A DNA stretch of 7,928 nt from Dehalococcoidia bacterium (GTDB taxonomy: Bacteria; Chloroflexota; Dehalococcoidia; SZUA-161; SpSt-899): assembly GCA_023271485.1 (NCBI GenBank), contig JALPXT010000062.1, positions 1 to 7,928 on the forward strand, written 5' to 3'. The notes under the pieces are model-generated. The model saw only the letters and a program-made list of their open reading frames with translations. It did not search any database and was not told where the DNA came from. Both the position numbers and the translations under genes were made by a program. This document shows positions 1 through 5,489 of the stretch, piece by piece. The stretch's first letter is position 1. Each line of letters starts with the position of its first letter.

Positions 1-48
1 CTCGTTCCGGCATTTGTGATCTTGTCCGTACTGAGCCTGTTTGGATAG
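1..48 (+). CDS. Possible C-terminal tail of a membrane protein (partial)
   Basis: Frame 1 is open from the window edge to a TAG at 46-48 and gives 15 residues ending PAFVILSVLSLFG, which is strongly hydrophobic and would fit the last membrane segment of an inner-membrane protein. Nothing more can be said about function because the gene lies outside the window. Frame 3 is also open through this short stretch, so the call rests only on hydrophobicity and on a stem-loop that starts directly after the stop. Confidence is low. Confidence 0.35.
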   Translation, partial: LVPAFVILSVLSLFG

Positions 49-103
49 AGGTGAGCAGGTGAGACAGGTTGTTCGCATGTGAGGATGCTCACTCCGCTCA
101 CCT
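49..103. repeat. Imperfect stem-loop built from GGTGAG/CTCACC units
   Basis: AGGTGAGC at 49-56 is perfectly complementary to GCTCACCT at 96-103. Both arms are themselves doubled: AGGTGAG occurs at 49-55 and 57-63, and CTCAC occurs at 88-92 and 97-101, so alternative pairings such as 51-57 with 86-92 are possible. The structure begins right after the stop at 46-48. It could end transcription of the upstream gene, but there is no T-tract, so it is not called a terminator. Confidence 0.4.
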
Positions 104-123
104 GGGAGGTGCTGGCAATGTGA

Positions 124-158
124 TCAGATGTCAGCTATCAGTAGTCAGCGTTCAGGAG
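124..158 (+). repeat. Degenerate heptamer tandem repeat, five TCAGnnn units
   Basis: TCAG occurs at 124, 131, 138, 145 and 152, exactly every seven bases, giving five units of the form TCAGnnn. The three variable bases differ in each copy (atg, cta, tag, cgt, gag). Short tandem heptamers of this kind are known from intergenic DNA of several bacteria. No function can be assigned; it lies in the presumed leader or promoter region of the SIMPL lipoprotein gene. Confidence 0.5.
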
Positions 159-205
159 AGGAGTGACCCCGCAAGGATTACGCTCAAGCGGAGATTCAAA
201 AAAAT

Positions 206-211
206 AGGAGG
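206..211 (+). promoter_or_regulatory. Strong Shine-Dalgarno for the SIMPL lipoprotein
   Basis: AGGAGG ends 6 bases before the ATG at 218 and fixes that start. An A-rich stretch (199-205) lies just upstream of it and should keep the site unstructured. I saw no convincing sigma-70 promoter between 49 and 205. Confidence 0.85.
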
Positions 212-217
212 AACAAA

Positions 218-976
218 ATGAAGAAAAGTTGGTTGGCAGTCATTAGTCTGGTAGCGGCAACTGCCCTGCTCGGTGTAGCGGGATGCGCCGCTGTCGAGAG
301 GGGAAGCACACCACCTGTGGTCGCAGATACAGGTAACACCCAGCAGAGGGACATCTGGGTGGCTGGCCAGGGCAAGGTATCGGTTACCCCGGATATCGCC
401 ATTGTCAGGCTGGGCATCGAAGCCCAGGCGGATACGGTGGCAGAGGCAATGAGCCAGGCGGCTCAAGCCATGGAGGCGGTTATAGCTGCACTGGACGCGC
501 ACGGTGTGGCGGAGGAGGATATCCAGACCTTCCGCTTCAGCATCTCTCAGGCGTGGGAATGGGACAGAGTGACGGGTGAACGTGAACTGGCTGGCTACCG
601 GGTGAACAACATGGTGAGTGCCAGGATCAGGGTACTGGATGAGGTTGGATTGATCATCGATGCCGTGGTCGAAGCTGGAGGCGATCTCATCAGAATCCAC
701 GGGATTGGCTTCACTGTGGAAGATCCCACTCCATACCATTGCGAGGCCCGCGAGAAGGCGTTTGCCGATGCCAGGGCAAAGGCGGAGCAACTGGCCGGCC
801 TCGCCGGCGTGACCCTGGGAAAGCCTACCTTCATCAGCGAGGGTATGGCTCACTTCCCACCGATGCCAATGCCGCCTCGAATGGCGATGGACATGGAAGT
901 TGCCCCGGTTACCCCTATCATGCCCGGGGAGCAGGAGATCATCATCAATGTGCAGGTAGTCTTCGCCATTGAATAA
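218..976 (+). CDS. SIMPL (DUF541) domain lipoprotein
   Basis: The protein has 252 residues. It starts with MKK and a hydrophobic stretch (residues 5-22) ending in a lipobox, V20-A21-G22-C23, so it should be lipidated on Cys23 and held at the outer face of the membrane. Residues about 45-251 match the SIMPL/DUF541 pattern: an opening beta strand (IWVAGQGKVSVTPDIAIV), a helical segment with an alternating Ala/Glu pattern (72-95), a VNNMVSARIRV strand, and the late helix with repeated Ala/Lys/Glu (175-196) followed by GVTLGKPTFISEG. A Met/Pro-rich loop (210-236) precedes the final beta strand IIINVQVVF, as is common in this family. SIMPL proteins are periplasmic or surface proteins (for example E. 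coli YggE); a role in stress tolerance has been suggested but the biochemistry is unclear. The start is supported by the AGGAGG site. The gene stands alone, transcribed towards the remnant at 1099-1316. The family call is firm; the function is unknown. Confidence 0.9.
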   Translation: MKKSWLAVISLVAATALLGVAGCAAVERGSTPPVVADTGNTQQRDIWVAGQGKVSVTPDIAIVRLGIEAQADTVAEAMSQAAQAMEAVIAALDAHGVAEEDIQTFRFSISQAWEWDRVTGERELAGYRVNNMVSARIRVLDEVGLIIDAVVEAGGDLIRIHGIGFTVEDPTPYHCEAREKAFADARAKAEQLAGLAGVTLGKPTFISEGMAHFPPMPMPPRMAMDMEVAPVTPIMPGEQEIIINVQVVFAIE

Positions 977-983
977 GAACTAG

Positions 984-1085
984 GGGGTCAGGTCTTGACT
1001 TTGGATCGCGCTGCAACCGTCCCCAAGACCATAACAGCAGCATCGCATGAAGCGAAGAAAAGTCCCCAGGTCAAGGGCTGACCCC
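984..1085. repeat. Long inverted repeat, REP/RAYT-like or small non-autonomous element
   Basis: GGGGTCAGGTCTTGAC at 984-999 and the reverse complement of 1070-1085 (GGGGTCAGCCCTTGAC) match at 14 of 16 positions and face each other across 70 bases. The right arm is bounded by AAAGTCCCCAG (1059-1069) and the left arm is followed by TTTGGA. Ends of the form GGGGTCAGG..TTGAC are, from memory, often seen around REP-associated tyrosine transposases (IS200/IS605 relatives), but no transposase is present here. The element begins 7 bases after the SIMPL stop and ends 13 bases before the stop of the opposing TlpA remnant. It could also act as a transcription barrier between the two converging genes. 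Confidence 0.55.
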
Positions 1086-1098
1086 AGACTCACGCCGG

Positions 1099-1316
1099 CT
1101 ACTTCTCAATGATCTTCTCCACGCTGGCGGCCACATCGGCGGCGTTTCGGAAGGCCCCGATTCTCACCTCTTGAATGATGCCCTGCCGATCGATCAAGAA
1201 TGTGGCAGGGATTCCCCTCACCTGATAGAGGTTGGCCACTTCAGTCTCTGTATCCAACAGGACGGGGAAAGGTATCCCTTTCTGGATTACATACTCTCGT
1301 ATTCATGCGCCGGCAT
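1099..1316 (-). pseudogene. Remnant of a TlpA/ResA-like thioredoxin-fold protein
   Basis: On the minus strand, positions 1302 to 1099 encode 67 residues ending in TAG: REYVIQKGIPFPVLLD, then ETEVANLYQVRGIPATFLID, then RQGIIQEVRIGAF and a final amphipathic helix ending VEKIIEK. This is the C-terminal half of a TlpA/AhpC-TSA-like redoxin. It contains the typical fFPVLLD strand, the cis-proline loop G-I-P-A-T-F and the FLIDRQG strand. The N-terminal half with the WCxxC active site is missing, and a TGA lies directly upstream in frame (1303-1305). Another frame has an ATG at 1316-1314 with a perfect AGGAGG (1324-1329, complement) 7 bases upstream, but it stops after nine codons (MPAHEYESM, 1316-1287). 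The likely history is an internal deletion with loss of frame that joined the old start to the old C-terminus. No missing part lies before the aspS stop at 1441. It cannot be a working thiol oxidoreductase. Confidence 0.75.
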
Positions 1317-1440
1317 CTTGAAACCTCCTCACTTCCTTTGTCACGGTTCGCTGGTGGGCAGCCGGCTATGAGAGTTTGATTCACGGCAAGGTGCTGCGAG
1401 GTATTGAGCAGTAATATGCTAACACGCCTGGCATCCCCTA

Positions 1441-3243
1441 TCAATGAGCTCGTAGCCTCAGATGCAACTCCCGTAGTTGATCCTCGGAGACAGCGTCGGG
1501 GGCATTGGTCATCAGGTCAGTGGCGCTCTTGGTCTTGGGGAAGGCGATCACCTCTCTGATGTTATCCTCTCCGGCCAGCAGCATTACAAGACGATCGATG
1601 CCCGGGGCGATGCCGCCATGAGGCGGCGCGCCAAATTCCAGCGCCTCCAGGAGATGGCCGAACCGTTCCCGGATCTCTTCGTCGGAGTAGCCCAGAAGCG
1701 AGAATATCTTCTCTTGAATCCGGCTATCGTGAATCCGGATCGAGCCGCTGGAGAGTTCATAGCCGTTGCAAATGAAATCGTAGTGCCTGGACCTTGCCCT
1801 GCCGGGATTGGAATCGAGCAAGGGTATATCCTCGTCGCGGGGCGCGGTAAAGGGATGATGCATCGAATCCCAGCGATCGCTCTCCTGGTTCCATTCCATC
1901 AGGGGATAATCCTGAATGAAGGCAAAGACCATCAGGTTGGGATCAGTCAACCCCAGCCTATTCGCCATCTCCAGGCGGAGTTGACTGAGGACGGTGTCGA
2001 CCACTTCAGCCTTATCAGCGGCGAAAAGAAGCAGGTCGCCCGGCCCGGCATGGAGACGCTTCACCATCTCCCGCACCTGGTCGATGGTGAAGAACCTGGT
2101 TACCGCCGAGTGCACCTTATCTAAGGTAAGATCGTCCAGCGACCCCCCTTGCCCCCCTTCGATAGCCATGGTGACCAATCCCTTCCCTCCCCGAGCCCTG
2201 GCGAACTCCACCAGCTCCGCCTGTTGCTTTCTGGAGTAGTCAGCACAGCCAGGCGCAGCGAATCCCTTCACGATGCCACCCCCGGCGATCGCCGTTCGGA
2301 ACACCCCAAATTCAGAGTCCTCCACGATATCAGAGATGTCCGCCATCTCCAACCCGAAGCGAAGATCGGGCTTATCGGTGCCGAAACGCTCGATCACCTC
2401 GTGGTACGAAAGGCGGGGGAACGGCTTCACGATCCTGATCTCCGGCTTTAGCTCTGCCATCAGCGAGGTGAAAAGCTCCTCCATCAGATCCAGGACATCC
2501 TCTTCATCAACGAAGCTCATCTCCAGATCGAGCTGAGTGAACTCCGGCTGACGGTCGGCGCGCTGGTCTTCGTCGCGGAAGCATCGCGCGATCTGATAGT
2601 ATTTCTCAAATCCGGAGACCATCAGCAGTTGTTTCAGTTGCTGTGGCGACTGGGGCAGGGCATAGAACTTGCCGGGATAGAGGCGGCTGGGCACCAGATA
2701 GTCGCGTGCTCCCTCCGGAGTGCTCTTAAGCAGTATCGGGGTTTCGATCTCGATGAATCCCCTGGCATCGAGGAAGTCGCGGATGAACTTGATCACCCGG
2801 TGGCGCAACATCATATTCTGCTGCATCTGCGGACGCCTGAGATCGAGATAGCGATACTTCAGCCGGACGCTCTCGTCAATCCCGGATTCGTCACTCATCG
2901 GAAAGGGCATTGGTCTGGAGGCATTCAGAATCTCCGCCTCCCGGGCGATGAGCTCGACTTCGCCGGTGGGAATTCCGGGATTCTCGGTGCCGGCGGGACG
3001 TCTGGCGACCTCGCCGGTTATCCGGACCACGTATTCGGGGCGCATCTCCGTAGCGATCCGGTGAGCCTCCGCGGTGACCTGGGGATTAAACACCACCTGG
3101 AGAAGCCCGCTTCGATCACGCAGGTCGATGAAGATCAGTCCGCCGTGGTCACGCCGGCGGTTGACCCAGCCGGCCACGCTGATCCCCCGCCCGATATGCC
3201 TCCCTGCTTCGCTGCAATTGTGGGTTCGATATCGATTAGCCAT
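1441..3243 (-). CDS. aspS: Aspartyl-tRNA synthetase, bacterial type
   Basis: This 600-residue class II enzyme charges tRNA with aspartate in the cytoplasm. The N-terminal OB-fold anticodon-binding domain (about 1-105) contains VAGWVNRRRDHGGLIFIDLRDR. The catalytic core shows the flipping-loop sequence GARDYLVPSR (178-187), QSPQQLKQLL (198-207), and motif 2 FRDEDQRADRQPEFTQLDLE (222-241). The bacterial GAD insertion domain lies at about 295-410. Motif 3 is GIAPGIDRLVML with Arg551 (544-555). The length is normal for the bacterial enzyme (about 590). His33 replaces the Leu found in the E. coli discriminating enzyme, and Gly85 lies in the RPAGTENP loop. Both resemble nondiscriminating AspRS, which also makes Asp-tRNA(Asn) for the GatCAB route; this specificity is an inference. 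The ATG at 3243 aligns with the start of known enzymes. It has no Shine-Dalgarno, and a near-perfect promoter ends only 8 bases upstream, so the mRNA is probably leaderless. Confidence 0.97.
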   Translation of the reverse strand: MANRYRTHNCSEAGRHIGRGISVAGWVNRRRDHGGLIFIDLRDRSGLLQVVFNPQVTAEAHRIATEMRPEYVVRITGEVARRPAGTENPGIPTGEVELIAREAEILNASRPMPFPMSDESGIDESVRLKYRYLDLRRPQMQQNMMLRHRVIKFIRDFLDARGFIEIETPILLKSTPEGARDYLVPSRLYPGKFYALPQSPQQLKQLLMVSGFEKYYQIARCFRDEDQRADRQPEFTQLDLEMSFVDEEDVLDLMEELFTSLMAELKPEIRIVKPFPRLSYHEVIERFGTDKPDLRFGLEMADISDIVEDSEFGVFRTAIAGGGIVKGFAAPGCADYSRKQQAELVEFARARGGKGLVTMAIEGGQGGSLDDLTLDKVHSAVTRFFTIDQVREMVKRLHAGPGDLLLFAADKAEVVDTVLSQLRLEMANRLGLTDPNLMVFAFIQDYPLMEWNQESDRWDSMHHPFTAPRDEDIPLLDSNPGRARSRHYDFICNGYELSSGSIRIHDSRIQEKIFSLLGYSDEEIRERFGHLLEALEFGAPPHGGIAPGIDRLVMLLAGEDNIREVIAFPKTKSATDLMTNAPDAVSEDQLRELHLRLRAH

Positions 3244-3251
3244 CGTGTCTT

Positions 3252-3280
3252 ATTATAGCCACAGGCAGTCGCCTTTGCAA
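3252..3280 (-). promoter_or_regulatory. Sigma-70-type promoter of aspS, leaderless arrangement
   Basis: Read on the minus strand, TTGCAA (3280-3275, 4 of 6 consensus bases) is followed by a 17-base spacer and TATAAT (3257-3252, 6 of 6). Only 8 bases (AAGACACG) lie between the -10 box and the aspS ATG at 3243. Transcription is expected to begin about 7 bases after the -10 box, so the transcript would start at or within a base or two of the ATG. No ribosome binding site is present, which agrees with leaderless translation. Confidence 0.7.
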
Positions 3281-3295
3281 TTGGCATCGCTCCCT

Positions 3296-3324
3296 TTGAC
3301 ACCCGTGGCAAAAACTGCTAATCT
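3296..3324 (+). promoter_or_regulatory. Promoter of the MNT-HEPN unit
   Basis: TTGACA (3296-3301, full consensus) and TAATCT (3319-3324, 3 of 6) are separated by 17 bases, and TG at 3316-3317 gives an extended -10 (TGcTAATCT). The predicted start at about 3331 leaves a leader of roughly 29 bases before the ATG at 3360. It is back to back with the aspS promoter; 15 bases separate the two -35 boxes. Because the downstream genes follow closely, it may also drive glyS and beyond. Confidence 0.55.
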
Positions 3325-3331
3325 TGATTAG
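3318..3331. promoter_or_regulatory. Palindrome over the -10 box, candidate autoregulatory operator
   Basis: CTAATC (3318-3323) and GATTAG (3326-3331) are perfect inverted copies with TT between them. The left half overlaps the -10 box of the MNT-HEPN promoter and the right half reaches the expected transcription start. A protein bound here would block RNA polymerase. Toxin-antitoxin units are usually autoregulated, so this is a sensible operator candidate, but neither protein has a recognisable DNA-binding domain. Confidence 0.4.
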
Positions 3332-3359
3332 ACGCCAATCAACGGCAAGGAAATATAAC

Positions 3360-3677
3360 ATGCCGTCTCAGACTGAAGCCATTGATCATCTTGTGCAACG
3401 GATCATCGATGAGGTGCATCCACTACGCATTCTTGTCTTCGGCTCGGCCGTTAGAGGTGACTTTGGGGCACACAGCGATATTGATGTTCTTGTCGTCATG
3501 CCTGACGGCGTCCACCGGCGGCGTACGGCACAATTATTATATCGGAGGATACGAGGGGTAGGCATTCCATTCGATATTCTGGTAGCAACGCCTACCGACT
3601 TGAACAGGCAAAAGGATAATATTGGCTTGATTTACAGGACAATACTACAGGAGGGTAAGGAGATATATGTCGCCTGA
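3360..3677 (+). CDS. mntA: MNT-type minimal nucleotidyltransferase, antitoxin of the HEPN pair
   Basis: The protein has 105 residues and a minimal polymerase-beta nucleotidyltransferase fold. The signature GSX10DXD is complete: Gly28-Ser29, ten residues, then Asp40-Ile-Asp42, with a third acidic residue Asp72 in PFDILVA. These residues bind metal and NTP. In studied MNT-HEPN pairs the MNT protein is the antitoxin and inactivates the HEPN toxin by adding AMP to a tyrosine. The start at ATG 3360 is preferred over an upstream TTG (3324) because AAGGA (3347-3351) lies 8 bases before it, because the TTG falls inside the promoter, and because homologues begin close to this point. The gene overlaps the HEPN gene by 11 bases, so the two are translationally coupled. 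Catalytic residues are intact, so the enzyme is probably active. Which molecule it modifies is not shown by the sequence. Confidence 0.88.
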   Translation: MPSQTEAIDHLVQRIIDEVHPLRILVFGSAVRGDFGAHSDIDVLVVMPDGVHRRRTAQLLYRRIRGVGIPFDILVATPTDLNRQKDNIGLIYRTILQEGKEIYVA

Positions 3678-4065
3678 TGATCCTGCTCCAGGAAGCCATA
3701 AGGACTGGTTACGACATGCATATAGCGACCTGGAGATTGCTTGCATTGAACCTTCTCGCAGAATGCTGCTGGAGGGACTTTGCTTCCATGCCCAACAAGC
3801 CGCGGAAAAGTCACTCAAGGCACTTCTGGTTTGGCGCGCCATTCCATTTCCGAAGACTCGTAGCATCAGAATGCTTCTTGATCTCCTACCCCAAGACTTG
3901 TCCGTACCGGAAGCTGTGCAGGACGCCGCAAGCCTGACCGAGTATGCTGTGACAAGTCGTTATCCCGGGGAAATTGAGCCTGTTGATGATGACGAATACC
4001 GGGAATCTATACGCTTGGCAGAGGAAGTTGTTTCGTGGGTAGAAAGAACTATCGGTCTTCAGTAA
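3667..4065 (+). CDS. hepT: HEPN-domain protein, toxin of the MNT pair
   Basis: The protein has 132 residues and is mainly helical. Residues 12-125 match the HEPN domain (PF05168 type): WLRHAYSDLEIA (14-25), the conserved helix CFHAQQAAEKSLKALL (39-54), then FPKTRSIRMLLDLLP (61-75), and TEYAVTSRYPGE (91-102) before the last helix. HEPN toxins of MNT pairs are usually RNases with an RX4-6H motif. No such motif is present here, and the position that is commonly His in the KTHxL segment is Arg65. RNase activity therefore cannot be taken for granted. The ATG at 3667 has AAGGAG (3657-3662) 4 bases upstream, with a second site AGGAGG about 12 bases upstream. The start lies inside the mntA gene. The ORF is otherwise full length and intact, so it is not a decayed gene. 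glyS starts 52 bases downstream with no clear terminator between. Confidence 0.85.
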   Translation: MSPDDPAPGSHKDWLRHAYSDLEIACIEPSRRMLLEGLCFHAQQAAEKSLKALLVWRAIPFPKTRSIRMLLDLLPQDLSVPEAVQDAASLTEYAVTSRYPGEIEPVDDDEYRESIRLAEEVVSWVERTIGLQ

Positions 4066-4117
4066 CCGTTTGCCCCCGAGCTTTTTGGGGCCAGCCCCAT
4101 TCGAGGAGAAACTCACA

Positions 4118-5488
4118 GTGACTAAAGCGATGCCTGAGAAATTGACCATGGAGAAGCTCGTCTCGCTGTGTAAGCGGAGGGGCTTCATCTTTCAGTCGAG
4201 CGAGATATACGGCGGACTGGCTTCCTGCTGGGACTACGGCCCGCTGGGGGTGGAACTGAAGAACAATGTCAAGGCTGCCTGGTGGCAGACGGTCGTCCGC
4301 CAGCGGGATGACACGGTGGGAATCGATGCCAGCATCCTGATGCATCCACGGGTGTGGGAGGCGAGCGGCCATGTTGCCGGGTTTTCCGACCCCTTCTCCA
4401 CCTGCCTGGCCTGCGGCCGCAATTGGCGGATGGATCAAATGGGGGAGACTGTCCGATGTCCGGAGTGTGGCGGAGAGCTGTCGGAACCCGCTCCGGCCAG
4501 CCTGATGCTGGAGACCTTTCTGGGTCCGGTCCGTGCTACGTCCCAGATCACCTACCTCAGACCGGAGACGGCGCAGGGCATCTTCGTCAACTTTCAGAAT
4601 GTGCTCAACTCCACCCGCAAGAAACTCCCCTTCGGCATCGCCCAGATAGGCAAGGCATTCCGCAACGAGATCACCCCGGGCAATTTCACCTTCCGCACCA
4701 GAGAGTTCGAGCAGATGGAGATCGAGTACTTCGTCAAGCCCGGCACCGACGAGCAGTGGTTCAGTCACTGGGTGACGGAGCGCTTCAACTGGTATATCAA
4801 CCTGGGGATCAGAGAGGAAAACCTGCACCTCAGAGAGCATTCTAAGGATGAGCTGGCGCATTATGCTCGCAGTTGCACCGATATCGAATACCTTTTCCCA
4901 TTTGGCTGGTCGGAGCTGGAGGGGGTCGCCAACCGCACCGATTTCGATCTCCGACAGCACGCCAATCACAGCGGCGAGAACATGAGCTACTTCGATGACC
5001 AATCCCAGGAACGCTACACCCCCTATGTGATCGAGCCTTCGGCAGGCGTGGATCGCTCAGCTCTGGCCTTCCTCGCCGATGCCTATGCGGAGGAACTCGA
5101 TGATAAGGGAGATCTTCGGGTGGTGCTGCACCTTCATCCGGCCCTGGCTCCGATCAAGGTGGCGATGCTGCCGCTGAGCCGTAGCGAAAAGCTGGTGTCG
5201 TTAGCTAAAGAGGTCTATGAGAATCTGCGCCGGCACTGGATGGTGCAATACGATGATGCCCAAAGCATCGGGCGGAGATACCGGCGGCAGGATGAGATCG
5301 GCACACCCTTCTGCGTTACAGTTGATTTCCAGTCGCTGGAGGACAATCAAGTCACCATTCGGGACCGAGACTCGATGAGGCAGATGCGCGTCCCGATTGC
5401 GGGGCTCGGCGCCTGCCTCTCCGCCAAGCTTGGCGGCGAGCCGTTCGAGGTTCTCCCTCCCGGCGGGGCATACTGGTTGGGGTTTTGA
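4118..5488 (+). CDS. glyS: Glycyl-tRNA synthetase, alpha2 (single-chain) type
   Basis: This class II synthetase of 456 residues charges tRNA(Gly) in the cytoplasm. It is the dimeric one-chain form, not the bacterial alpha2beta2 glyQ/glyS form. The N-terminus has LCKRRGFIFQSSEIYGG (18-33). A zinc-binding insertion has CLAC and CPEC (Cys96, 99, 114, 117). Motif 2 is FRNEITPGNFTFRTREFEQM (181-200), and motif 3 is EPSAGVDRSALAFL (306-319). The C-terminal anticodon-binding domain (about 340-456) begins LHPALAPIKVAMLPLS. GTG at 4118 is chosen as start because GAGGAG (4103-4108) lies 9 bases upstream. In-frame ATGs at 4130 and 4148 have no ribosome site at the right distance, and an upstream TTG at 4070 has none and sits 4 bases after the HEPN stop. 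The 52-base gap is too short for a T-box leader. rlmN follows after one base. Confidence 0.95.
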   Translation: MTKAMPEKLTMEKLVSLCKRRGFIFQSSEIYGGLASCWDYGPLGVELKNNVKAAWWQTVVRQRDDTVGIDASILMHPRVWEASGHVAGFSDPFSTCLACGRNWRMDQMGETVRCPECGGELSEPAPASLMLETFLGPVRATSQITYLRPETAQGIFVNFQNVLNSTRKKLPFGIAQIGKAFRNEITPGNFTFRTREFEQMEIEYFVKPGTDEQWFSHWVTERFNWYINLGIREENLHLREHSKDELAHYARSCTDIEYLFPFGWSELEGVANRTDFDLRQHANHSGENMSYFDDQSQERYTPYVIEPSAGVDRSALAFLADAYAEELDDKGDLRVVLHLHPALAPIKVAMLPLSRSEKLVSLAKEVYENLRRHWMVQYDDAQSIGRRYRRQDEIGTPFCVTVDFQSLEDNQVTIRDRDSMRQMRVPIAGLGACLSAKLGGEPFEVLPPGGAYWLGF

Positions 5489-5489
5489 A

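Noticed and set aside
1241..1444. 67-codon minus-strand frame starting at the aspS end
   Set aside because: It overlaps the redoxin remnant in another frame and its sequence is arginine-rich and without domain character.
1477..3258. Long plus-strand open frames (215 and 209 codons) opposite aspS
   Set aside because: They are antisense shadows of a full-length, motif-complete aspS and have no independent coding evidence.
4028..4055. TTGTTT ... TATCGG as a separate glyS promoter in the end of hepT
   Set aside because: Both boxes match consensus poorly and the spacing is 16 bases, so it is no better than chance.
4071..4096. GC-rich hairpins (GCCCC with GGGGC, in two overlapping pairings) after the HEPN stop as a terminator
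   Set aside because: Stems are only 5 bp and no T-tract follows; the T-run lies inside the loop. glyS begins soon after and probably is read through.
4066..4117. T-box or other riboswitch before glyS
   Set aside because: Only 52 bases separate the HEPN stop from the start codon, too short for a T-box, and no specifier loop or T-box sequence is seen.
4049..5002. 317-codon open frame on the minus strand opposite glyS
   Set aside because: It lies wholly opposite a clear synthetase gene, has no recognisable domain or ribosome site, and its composition is what a GC-rich gene gives in the opposite frame.
5397..5489. Extended RlmN N-terminus from ATG 5397
   Set aside because: The added 31 residues overlap glyS, are Ser/Ala/Pro-rich and have no family counterpart; TTG 5490 gives a normal length.
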